Source: Aquila chrysaetos chrysaetos
Taxonomy: Eukaryota; Chordata; Aves; Accipitriformes; Accipitridae
DNA length: 64,000 nucleotides
Direction of reading: 5' to 3'
Assembly (NCBI RefSeq): GCF_900496995.4
Contig: NC_044009.1
Location: 10,448,001 to 10,512,000 of the forward strand
Shown here: positions 1 to 12,100 of the stretch, piece by piece
Position numbering within the stretch: the first letter of the stretch is position 1
Layout: each line of letters starts with the position of its first letter
Notes under the pieces: generated by a model
The model's input: the letters and a program-made list of their open reading frames with translations, nothing else
Told to the model about the DNA's origin: nothing
Database searches by the model: none
Program-made: the position numbers and the translations under genes

Positions 1-117
1 CTCCTGCTGTGAGCAGGGCCAAGCACAGCAAGTGTGTGTCAAGCCCTGCTGTTGGGAGCTCTGTCAGCCCGGCACACTGCGCTCATCAGTGCAAACTCTG
101 CCAGGGTCCTTACTTAC

Positions 118-183
118 TGGGCGGCCTTCAGGTCCCCTGTGGCCCTTCGCTCCTTTGATGCCCCTGGGGCCAGGGGTTGGATT
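118..183 (-). CDS. COL6A1: COL6A1 exon 26 (last exon in the window)
   Basis: Twenty-two codons beginning [20 protein letters not shown] and ending RP. The NPTP start is a non-Gly-X-Y interruption, matching human NNDIAP at the same place. Donor CCA|GTAAGT. The next exon should begin with a Gly codon and lies beyond the left edge. Confidence 0.93.
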
Positions 184-3100
184 CTGGAATGAAAACAAAA
201 ACAAAATCCACAAATCTGTGCCTGTCAGGATGCAGCACCTTCCTCTCCAGATGTCTGCTGAGCCCTGCTTAACCACAAAAATATTATCCGAGATTGCTGT
301 ACCCAACCAAAAGAGTGAGGACTTGGGAGGGTTGGGATGGACACTGGGAAAATCTCCCTCCACAGGACAGTGGTGCAACACAGGTGCAACCATTGGTGCT
401 ATCCAGAAGCACAGAAAACCTTGCAGAGATTATATCCACCTCAACCTAACAGATCTGGAGGTTTGCCAGCCATAAGCTGTAGGACACAAAATGAACATCT
501 GGAGAGGAGGGCTCCCCTTGCCATCAGACACTGCTCAGTGGCAAAGGGTGCTTGCAGACTTACAAAGTCTGATGGGCTCTGACCCACAGGCAAGGTAGTT
601 AGAGACCCAGCCCAAAGCTCCTGCACTGTGTTCACAGAGAAAGATGACTCAGCTTTACACAGATTACTCACATCATTGCCAGGGTCTCCAGCTTCTCCTT
701 CATCACCTTTAGGACCGACGTAGCCTTTCGTTCCCTGAAAAATAGTACAGAAGAGACTCCTGCATGCTTTTGTTAGCCTGGTGAAGTTGGTGCTGGCATG
801 CAGTGACCTTGTGAAAGCTGGCTTGGGAGGAGGGTGAAGAGGAACATATAGGCTCCCTAGCATCAAATTGCAGTGCTGTTGGGGAAGAGAGCTTCTTAGG
901 TGACTTTCACTGTTATAGGACCATCCATCTCCCCCTGGGTGGCACTCCCAACCCCAAATTCTGGCTCTGGGGCTGCATCAGAGAGCACTCAGCCCAGGCT
1001 GATGCCCTTGGGTGTTACTACCAGTGCACCAAGGCAGGACACTTCCTCCAGAAGCACCCACTGCAGGGAGAGGTGGGCAGAAGAAAAAGAGGGCTTTGGA
1101 GGAGCAGGCTGCTTCAGGGAGCCCATTTTGCCATGCAGCTGATGGAGAGGCTCTAGGAGCCAAAGCACCGGCCAGGGCAATTTCTGTTGGGTATATGAGG
1201 AAGCGGCACACTTACATTAATGCCAGGTTCACCTCTGTCTCCTGGCCGCCCCTGAGGATGAAGGAAAGGAAGCTTGTTAGGTCAGACAAGCAGAAATAAT
1301 GGTCTTACTCTTTCAAAGCAGCACAGAAAACTCACCGGGGCGCCTGCAAATCCAATTGTGCCGTTCCCAGGAGGGCCATCCTCCCCCTGGAAAGGGAGAA
1401 ATATGTGAGATAATGAAAAGCAGACCCCTTAGATAGCACAGCAGCAGGATCCTGCCCTCTTTGGACAGTTTATCTCCACAGCAAAATGTCTGTGCAAAAA
1501 ATATGCAACTGGTGGGTTGGGCACAGGTACAGGCAAGTTAAAAGGCCATCTTGCTTGTGTGTGACCTGCATAGCCACTGAGAGGATAGTGACACTGTCCC
1601 TCTCAGAGACTGGGGATATGATCACAGGTTGGGAACAGACTGGGAAGTATCAGGTCTCTGTTGCTGGAAAGTACATCCCAAACCATGGCTCTTTGAGCCT
1701 GCAGATGTGAAGCATATTCAAAAGCAGGCTGCTTGCAAATTTTCCCAGCATCTCAGCTGTGTATGACTGCAAATTCTTTTCTCCCCAAGTTGGATCATGC
1801 TGTGTGGAACCAGCCTATTGTACATCCTTTCCACATGGCATGCAATCCCCCCAGACAAATACCACTCACCCTTTCTCCCATCAGGCCAGGGTCTCCAGGC
1901 AGCCCAGGTGCTCCAGGCAACCCCTTTGGGCCCTGGAAGGAGCAGAAGAAGCAGTCAAGCATTGCACACCATCCCTTGATCTGGGAAGACGATGCCTTCT
2001 GAGGCAACCAGCTACCATCACGAGCCCATCATGGAAGGTGTTTTGCTTATACAAGAGCAATGCAAAGCCCACAGCTGGGCTTGCGATTCAGCTTGCTCCC
2101 AGCCCTGGGGATCAAATCCGCTGGCAGATTCAGGTGGCTGCCCTTGGAGAGCAGCTCCCTCAGCTTCTGTGATGGGAAGCTGTGTGGCTTGTGGTGTGGC
2201 TATACCCTCTCCACAAAATGGCCTCTGGGAGGTGGGGAAAAAGGCAACCATGGCCTAAGGACCCATGAAAAATGCCTCAATGTGTCTGCCGGGAAGCTAG
2301 CACCTGAGTTTGTACCTACAACAGGTTTCCAAGATCCGAGGGATTTGGGGACAGCCCTAACGGGCAGCATCTCCCTGCCTTCCCTTCATTCCCTCCCCCG
2401 AGAAGGCGCGGTGATGAAGCAGCACTGACCTCATTGCCGCGGGGGCCGTCATCTCCCCTGTAGCCCTTGGGTCCTGGGGGTCCAGCCTCGCCCTAGGGAA
2501 ACACAAAGAGCTCTCACAACAGGGATTTTCCCTTGGTGCTGCTCCTGCCCTGAAGGGCAGGTCCCTTCATTTCGTGATGTGGTGGGTGGGGGGCATCCGC
2601 CTCGTGACTCGCACCCACCAGTGAGTCACCTCTGCCTTGGCCAGCCTCACAAGAAAGGACCTATTGATGGAGGGTGGGGGTGGTGTTAACGCAGGTGGGG
2701 AGATGCTTCAGGAGCTATGCTTGGCTCCTCCATGCCCCCTGCCTTCCCCTGCCTGCACAGGCTGCAACTCTCCATGCTTCCTTACACCTTGCTTTCTCTG
2801 CAAAGCCCTATTGGAGGCAGCCCTGGCCAGATTCCTGGTGAGCACGAGCCAAAACAAGAAGTTTTCTGGGCCAAGGTGTGACACTGCAGGCATGGGTTGA
2901 ACACCATGTGCTTTCAGTGGCAGCCGGGCTGTGGGAGGGAGCAGCTTCTGAGCAGAGCCTCCAAGGCCCTAAAAGCCACCCCCTTCCTCCACACCTCAGT
3001 CCAGTAACAGAGAACCTGGTGGGAAAGAGGACCAAGGAGGCAGGGATGATGCTTTCTAGCAGCAAAGCACAGCTGGGTTGCACAGTGTCGTCTCATTGGC

Positions 3101-6100
3101 TGTGACAGAGGTGCCCCTGGGGCAGAAATGGTCCTTGGTGGAGCGTGTCCCCCTGAAGGTGACACAGACCTCCCTCCACAGAAGCCCTCCCCACGGCTTG
3201 GGACTCGGACACGTCTGGGTCGCAGCCGGGCTGGCTGAGGCCCTTTCATGGCTCCGGGGAGTTTCTGTCCTCAGGAGGCTGCAGAGCCCCGGCCGCGTGT
3301 GCTGGAACAGACCAAAGCTGTCACTCTGCCACATCCCATCTGGGCAGCAGCCGCTCGCTCCGTCAGCTGCAGGGCTGGCCAGAGACAGTCGGAGACAAAA
3401 GAGGAGGTGGGAGGACATTTTTTTTCTCCAAGAGCTCCAACAGATGTCCAAGGGAGCCCCTCCACCTTCCGCTTGGTGCCAACAGCCCTTTGCGGGGTTT
3501 ACTTGCCAGGAGATTGGTAGCAATGGTGAGTAATGATTGGGTAATGATGCTGTTGTCCATGGGTCCAAATGCTTGAGCAAGGCAGCATCTCATGTGGAGC
3601 TGGGTGTGCAACCAGCCCCCAGGCAATGGAGATGACAGAGGTAGGCAGAGAGCAAGCCATGGTGGGAGAGAGCGATGGCTTTGCAATTGGCCCCTCCAGC
3701 ATTGCTGCTGCAGGCAGTGGACATGCCAGTTCAAGACTCTCAACCTCTGAAATGTTTCCTGTGACAAGCCACATGACTGCAGTCTCCTGGCAGGTGGAAG
3801 GCAGTACTCGCTCAATGGTACCTGGGCTTCAGCATCGCAGTGGTGTGTGCCCAAGAGCTTCCTCCATATTTTCAGTGCATCAGCAGCACCTCTGAGCTTT
3901 TTGGGAGCTGCCTCAGTGTGGTGGCTCAGCCTAGTCCAGCTTTGCAGCTGCTCTCTCAGCACCTGAAAGCTGAGGAAGCTGAAATCCCCTCCAGATGTCA
4001 TCTCTGCTCCTCTTCGCACGACAGCGGCTGGGAGAAGCTGGTGCCAAACATTCATGCACCCTTCTTCCAAGGAAAGGTGTACGTGTGGGGGCAGAGGACT
4101 TAAAATTACACAGTGCAGTACAGAGCATTAAACTGCTCAAAGGCATGTGATCTTATTTCTGCACAAAAGCCCAAAAGAGAGAAAGCTGGGAAGGAGGGAC
4201 GAGAACTCATGATCATTCACATCAGCCAAAGCTGGATCCACAGCACCCTTGGCTCGTGCTGGCTGTACATGTCCTCACTGTAGCACACAGCGCAACTCCC
4301 TCATGGCCTTGGAGGAGTTTATGAAGATGCAGGATTTTGGGTCAGGAAATCTTTAGCAGCTCCCTGTCTACTACCTTTCTGGGTGCAACAAGAACCACAG
4401 GAGGGATGGGCACCATGGCTAGGAAGAGAGAGGGACCAACAAGCCTGCCCACAAGGATCAGGGAAAGAGTGTGCTGACCTTTAGCTTCTCTCAGACAGAA
4501 AGAGGATGAAAGGGAGTCACAGGTTAGCGGGAGCCCTTTCCCCTTGCCAAGAGAAATATGGTCCAACAGCCAGAGCTTGCAGATAACATGGCTTGAAAAA
4601 CACTTGTGTTTGCCAAAGTCCTGCTCTTGCCCAAGCCCAATTACGCACTTATTTTTAATTTGGCCAAGCAAAAGCATTCTTCCTCAGCTTATGGAAAAAA
4701 CGTCCTTGCTTTGCAACTGCTTTTGAAATCTCCCTGGATCAGTGGAGGCACTGGGGCTGTCTCTGGTCTGGGGAGGCATTGGAGCTCCTTCTGTAATGCT
4801 TCCCGCTCTGACAAGGGTTTGACTCAAGTTCAGTGCTTGGGAAGGAAAACTGGTGTCCCACAGGCTCAGTGACAACAGGGAGACTGTTCTTTCTCCTTTG
4901 TCCTCCTCCTCCCCACCAGTGAAGGCTGTCTGGAGGCAGGATCTATCCCAGCCTGGCTCCCTACCGTGCTTGTACAGCTTGAGCCCTCAGGCTTCCATCA
5001 AATCTCCACCTTAACTGTGTCTTCTTCTGTGTAGTCCTTCTCCTGCCTTGAAACCAGAATGAGTCTCTACCACACAGAGAGCAGCTCCAGTCCTTCCTCC
5101 TTCACTGGTGTCAGCCTGCAGCACCAGTCCATTACACGCACACATCCAAAGAGCTGCCTTCCTACCAGGGCCACCTCCCAAAATGATACCTCTCACCACG
5201 GCGGTGCCCAACAAGCTGGATGCTGCCTGATGCTCTTTGGTTGTGGCAGGAGCTCAACTCAGCTACAGACAGTAGGATCTGGACAATCCTCCTGTGTGAG
5301 TCTGGTGCTCTTCACTAGCATGAGATAGGCTCGAGGGAAGCCCATCTCCAGGCAAGCACAACCCTGGCACAAGCATGCCTTCTCCCCAGGCTGTGGTGTG
5401 GTGTAAGTCTGCTGTGGGGGTCACCCATGCTGGGGATAACGTGAACACAACAGTGGGCCCCTTCATGGCTGTCCTGCACTCCAGATGTCCTCCAGGGCTC
5501 TTCAACACTTGGTTGACCATAACAGGAGTTCAAAAGCCGTCTCCTCATTGTCCACACGCTGGTCTCCATGCTTCACCCCTTGTGGAAGTCCTGCTCCACC
5601 AGTGTGGGAATGTTACATTTATCTCAATACTTCCCTGTATCTTGGGCTCCATCAAAACTCTGATGGTATGGGTAGGAGGGGAGTTGTCCCACAGCGCTCT
5701 GTCAAAGGGTGATGTCAAAGCATGCTTGCTTAGGTGCAAAGACCTTATTGGCCATTGCAATCAGTGCTATTGCCATGGAGGATTAACCCAGCAACACCTC
5801 CAGACCCAGAGTTATCGACTGGGAGTTGGGTATGTCTTTGGGAAGAAAGAACCTTCAGTTGTGCAGGGGACAGAAGCCTTCCTCAGGCTGGCGGGAGCCA
5901 GCTCTGCTCTCCAGAAAGCCCATGGATTCTGAGATCTGTTCCTTGAGGCACACGAGGAAAAGCAGACCCCAGAGCAGGAGGGCCAGACCTTGCTGCAAGC
6001 AGACTTGAGGAATGCCGGCTTTGGGACAGACTGTCTCTGCAGATGCAAAGGGTGTCAGGGACACTGCTGGGGCCCTGTCAGGCTATCCTCACTGACACAA

Positions 6101-9100
6101 GATGTCTCATTGATTCCCTTGACCGAGGTGAGCACAGTCTGGCCCCAGGCCTGAACATTTTGTGCGTTGCTGCGGCTTGCACTTGCCAGTTTCCAAATCT
6201 GTCAGACGTGTTGACATCTGTTTCCATAGGATTGGGAAATGGTGTGGAGGTTGCTCTGTCCATAGCCCAGCAGCCAAGTCTCCATTTTTTTAGCCTTGTT
6301 CATATACTGGGTTGTCCTAGAAATCCCTGCCCCTCCTCACCAGCTTTGCTACCTGGCCTGGAAGATGCTGAAAACTTGTCCCAGGATGCTATAGCAGCAG
6401 TTAAGCCCCCTACCCCACTCTCCTCGCTGCCCAAACCGCTTCCACCTGGGATCCAGAAGGTTAATCCAAGCCCTTACCTGGTCGCCAGGTGGTCCGAGGG
6501 GTCCTTCCCGCCCTTGGTCACCAGGTGGTCCAGGCTCTCCCTGAAAATGCACACAGAGGGCATGAGAAACTCAAAGAGGGACAGGTGTAGGGTGCAAAGG
6601 GCCCTGCGTGCAATGGGGAGCAGGGATGCAACATTGTTAGTACATGCTGGATAGAAATGCAGTCATCCAAACAGGGAGGTTTTTGAGGCAGATTCAGGAG
6701 CTGCGTAGGAAACTGCCAGAGGTATGGGGAGAGAAAGATGGGCTAGCATGGCCACCTTGAAGCCAAGAAGATAGCCCTAAGAGGAAGACCTTCTGAAGAA
6801 TGGGAATGCTTGCCTCTGGGTGACATGTTTCAGCCCATTCTGTGCCAGAAAAGCAAATGCCTGGAGAGATCCATCTTGCAAGGCTTCTGCAGATACACAG
6901 ACCTGGCCCTGGCCCCAAAACCATGTAGTGGCTTTTCCCAGCCACACTCTGCAACCATGGCTGCTTTTCTAGAGCAGCTCCTGCCTTGGGCAGTCTGCAT
7001 GGAGAGGAGCTGCTGTCCCCATGCATGGGCAGAGACTCCAGGCTAGCAGCCTCCTTTCTCTACCCCCTCTTCCTCCAGGTTGATGTCCCTGTGGAGCTAA
7101 GGGGATTTCCAAGGGAATGAAACGGTGGCTGGGGAGGGATGTCCTCACCTCTCACTGCTGATGCTCTCCCCTCTCCTTTGCTAACACTCAGTACCCTGAG
7201 ATGTGTTAGGGCTATTTGCAGAGAACTGACAGCCCAGGAGAGCCTGGAAAACCTGAGTCTGGGTGTTCTTGCACCCCAACAAGTCCAATAGGAAATGCCC
7301 AAGGGCTGGACCCATCTCAGTTCCACTTTCACTTAACCAATGTGGAAAGGGACAGCCTTCCACCAGTCCAGCAGAACTGCGTCCCAACAGGACAGTGTGT
7401 CTGCCAGACCCGGGCTGGCTCCGGGGCCCCTTCCCCACCTAGACCCACAGCCAGGAGTGAGCAAGCCAGGGAGGCAAAAGGAGAATCAGGAAGCATGGCT
7501 ACCCATCCCTGCAGCCCAAGGGCTTGCTGCAAGTTCCTGGAAATTCAGAACAAAGCTTTCCCCACTGTGAGGTGGAGCATTACCTCTTAGAGGGCTACAT
7601 GACAGCTAAGCACAGAACTTTGCACCTTACAGCCAAGCCACCCTGAGATCAGCCAGCACCAAGTGCTGCAAGACAAGTGTCTTTGCACAAGGTGCTGCTC
7701 TGCCTGCAGCCCTGGGACATGAGGCCAGGCAGCTCCCAGTCTGTGGGGAAGGAAGGCTTTCAGAACCTTCCTGTGAGTCACACCTGACAAAACTTTGAGG
7801 AAAGCGACTGAAAGCTTGGTGACCTAAAGCTGTTGTTTGCAAGCTAGAAGCTTCCAGATGCCCAAGCCAAACAGTAAATATAAAACACAACTTCCAAAGG
7901 GCCCTGAGTGCTGGTGGAGACGTTTCTGGCGAGGTTACGCAGCCTCGTGCTTGGACTAAAACTTGGAAGGAAGCAGCCCATCGTCTGCTGAACAATTTAA
8001 CTCCAGGACACTGGCATGCCTTCATCTCCTGCGCACATCTGCCCCACACACCACGTGCAGCGGCGCTGCCACTCCCCGAGCGGTAAACAGGGAGGGGGGG
8101 CTGCCAGCAGCCCCCTGCCAGAGCTGCCCCCTCCCCAGGGTGGACCTCTGTCCCCTGCTCCAAGCTGGTGGTGGGTACTGGCTGTCCTCGCTGCAGGGAC
8201 AAGGGAAGCGTGGCGGTGGCCGCCCAGCAGTGCCGGAACACGGCTGGCCACCCGCCGAGATGCTGCTGCTGGACGCCCTAGCTCCCACCACCCCCACCCT
8301 GAGCAGCAGCACCCTTGTCCCTCCTTGGTGTGCGTGGCATCTCTGCCTCTTGCCACATGTTTGTCCTGGCCTGCTGAGGGCTCTTGCCTGTCCCTTCCAT
8401 GCTCACACTCAGTGACTCATCCCGGCAGGCAGGAAAAATACTTTCCTAGTGACTCCCACCAGAAAGGGGAGGGAAGGGTGTTCCCCCTCCTGTCCACACC
8501 CACACATGCTGCCCTGCCACTAATGGTACCTGTGCCCTCCTTCCTGAGCCACAGGTACCCCATGCAGCCCCCAGGCACCTGCAGGAGGACACCTTGCCTC
8601 TTTGCTCTCCACCAGCTGGTTTTGCAGCCGCGAGGCAGGGGCTGAACCATCTCTGCCTGCTCTTGGCTTGCTGGGCATGCTCTCCTCCGTGTTTTGGCTG
8701 TTTGGTGATTAGCTGCTAGCATAAAGGGATGATTGCTGGGGGACAACAGCAGGCCCTACCTGCGCTAGCAGGTAAAGGCACTGAGCTTGCCTGCTGGCCC
8801 ACAGGCTGGTGAAATTAGCCACTGGGCACCTATTTCCAGTCCCTGGCTGCCAAGCATGACCCTGTTCACAAGCAGATGCTGAAAGCCAACCCATGGATGC
8901 AGTTACCGGCTCTCCTCTTGGCCCGCGGTCACCTGGGGAGCCCGGGGGGCCTCTTTCTCCGTTGCTGCCCTGCAAGGACATGGTGGGAACACAAAATCAG
9001 GACCTGCTCCCAGCAGCAGCAAAGCCCTCCCTCATTGCCCACCTCTGAGCAGACTCACCCCTAGCCCCCCCTCCTCCTCCTCTTCTGCATGGGTACCAGC

Positions 9101-12100
9101 CCCTGCCCATGCCCCACCAGTGCGGTGCCCTCACTTACCCGTTCTCCAGCAGGACCGTCTGGGCCCGGAGCACCCTGTGGAGAAACAACAGGGGTGGTCA
9201 GGCGGTGGGGATGGCAGCCAAGCATGCACGGGGGACATCATGGGCACAGGCAGAGGACTCACCTCATCACCCATCTCTCCTGCCGGTCCAGGCTCACCCT
9301 GGTTTCCAGGCGCGCCCTGGGTGAGCAAGCCACAGAGGTGCAAATGAGACAAGTCAGCAGGTTTTGGAGCAAAGCCCTGCACACTTGCAGAGCCTTGGAC
9401 AAGCTCAGCTTTGAAGCCAAGGCTGACGCAGGGGACCTCTCCCTCTCACAGAGGGCAGAGGACACTCACACATGGGCACTTCACCCACCTTCTCTCCAGG
9501 GCTGCCGGGAATCCCCTGTCGGCCAGGTTTTCCGTCGTCCCCAGGTTCTCCCTTCACAAGGACACAAGGCACTATCAAGACTACATCCAGCACCCAGCGG
9601 TGGATTTCAGCTCCCACGGTGCAAAGGCCGTCTGGAGCCCTGGTGCACCTCAAGTCCCTTTCTGGGCTGTGGTCTCTTCCCACGGAGCTCCCCATACCTA
9701 GCAGATCCTCCCCCACTCCACCTGCCCAGTGCAAGCCACTTTTTCACAGCAGACCCCCAATATCTCAGGGATGCTCGTGCCAGGCTTGTGGGCACCCGCT
9801 AACCTTGGGCACACTGGGAGTCACATCAGCCAGATCCTACCCTGGGTGACAGACAGCGTCCTCTAGCATAGGCTTGCCCCCAAGCGGTGCAAAGAGGCCA
9901 GTGATGGGTCAATCACCACTTCTCCCTCTTGCAGGAGTGAGGTCCCAGCACCCCTCCTTCCACATGAGGCTGGGCAGAGTTATTTACCTTTCCTCCCTTG
10001 GGTCCGTAAGCACCGGGATCTCCCTTCGGTCCAGGTGGACCTTGAGCTCCCTGTTGAAAATAAAGGCAGCATCACTGAAAACCAAGGCAGCATCACTATC
10101 TGTGGGAAATTGGGCATGGACCGAGCATCCCAGCAGCCTGGCCCACAGCTCCCCAGCGAGATGGACAGGAGGGACTCAGGGATGGAGTCACTCAGGAGGA
10201 ACTCAGGGATGGCATGGTACTGTTGCACCATGGAGCCATGCAAGCAACTCTGTGGCCACATTGCTGAAACACTGCAAAACTGAGTGTGCTTCTGCAGCTC
10301 AGAGGAAAATGGCAGAAAAGGTGGTTGTTGGGCTGCTGTGGCTGGACCACAGTGATACTGGTGCCACCATGGATGTCCCACCCTGGGAGCAGGGAAAAAA
10401 GCATGGAAACTGGAGAAACGCAATGTCAGAATAATGTTTCCCAGAGCCCTCCAAAATCTCCAACATTTTCTAGGTGGCTGGTCACAGCAGGCTGAAATTG
10501 GTTAATCCTGGCCTTGCCTATCTGGCACTGGGCTCTTCTTTGCCGAGTTCTCTGTGCTGAACAGCCTCCAGCCAAATGATCCCCCAGCGCACAGCTTCCC
10601 AGGCAGCCCTACGCAATGGGGGACAGCTTCCAGGCAAGGACAAGGCAGACTGCCTGGAGACACACCCAAGGTGCCATGCCTGGGATGAGCATTGCATGTC
10701 TAGAGGCACATTTCCAAGTATGGCAACTCCGTCCGCTACAGCTCCCCTTCTTGGGGGGCTCCCTGTTTCCATGCACCACCATGGCAGACCTACTGCATTG
10801 GTTCATTAGCACGCAAGGAGCATCCACATGGTACATACATCAAATCCAGGTGAGCCTTTGCAGCCAGGTAACCCAGGGTATCCAGCTTCACCCTGTCAGA
10901 CAGACAAAGCAGGGGTTTCCATGAGGGGTGCTCATGGAGAGACCCCATCTATCATCCTAGAGCTCTGAAAGGGACATGCCAGCCCTGTCCCTGGCCAGCA
11001 GGTGGACAGCCCTGCAGGGAGGGAACCCCACTGCCCCATGTGGGACACTGGCTTTGTTCCCAGACCCCACAGTGGTTTTGGAGGGGCAAAAGCCAGGGTC
11101 CTCAGACTAAGCAAAGTGCTCTGGAACAGAGATTTACCTTCATGCCATCGATGCCATCAATTCCACGCCTGCCCTTCTCACCCTGAAACAGAGAATAGGG
11201 ACCATGAAGAAGTGATTTCTAAAGACCCTTCTGCCCCAGGCATCAGTCAGAAAGAATAAATGGTGCAAAAGCAGAGGCTGACCTTGGCTCCTTTGGCTCC
11301 TCTCGAGCCCTGCAAAGGGAAGGAGAAAGGTGTTAGGCCCCTGTGCAGAGCAGATCCATCCCCCCACCATGATGTGGTCCCCATGCTAACTCAGTCTGAG
11401 GGTGCAGGCATTCACTGTGCCCTTGCACACTGCTGGTCTCTCCTGTTCCGCCTGGCTGTTCCCACTGCACGGTGCTTGCCTGGTCCCCAAGACTGCGTCA
11501 GCTGCAAATGGGCTGCTCCCATCAGATCCCCAGTCCTGGCATAGGCGGTGCTGGCAGGAGGGACGGATGTGTGGACATGGGCATGTACCAGACCCCAGCA
11601 CTGTGCAGCTGCAGGGGCAGCCCGGGCTAACCAAGCAGGGGGGGACAGAGACACCCTCCGCCTCCCCCTCCCATCACATCCTTGCTGTCCTCACCTTTTC
11701 TCCTCGACTTCCTTTGTCACCCTGGCGATGAAAGGAGAGAGAAAAATGGGAAAATGAGAACACTTTCAGCACAAAGCCTGTGGCCCATCTAGGAAGCATC
11801 CCTGTGACCCTGCAGCCCCACATACCTTCATTCCTTGGTAGCCAACAGGTCCCATGTCCCCTGGCCTGCCCTAGAGTACAGAAATATGGTGTTATGGAGG
11901 CAGATACTGTCACCATCATGGGGTGCCATGGGGCAGTTTCCACCCAGGCTCTTGGGCCCCAGCCGCCATATCCTCCCACAGGAGGCTCTCCCATAACTCC
12001 ACTCCTTGTTTGCCCAGTCTGGGAGCACAGGATCATTGTGCAGGGCAGAGGGGGCCTGCCTTCACCTCCACCACCTCCAGCCCTTCCTGGGGGTGGGGGA

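Noticed and set aside
1..13. CAGCAG acceptor-like site at the left edge as COL6A1 exon 27
   Set aside because: The next exon should start with a Gly codon (GGN). Both possible junctions give CAG or GAG, and too little sequence remains to judge.
3363..4070. 235-codon open frame on the minus strand in COL6A1 intron 20
   Set aside because: It has no Gly-X-Y pattern, and the helix from exon 20 to 21 needs no further exon.
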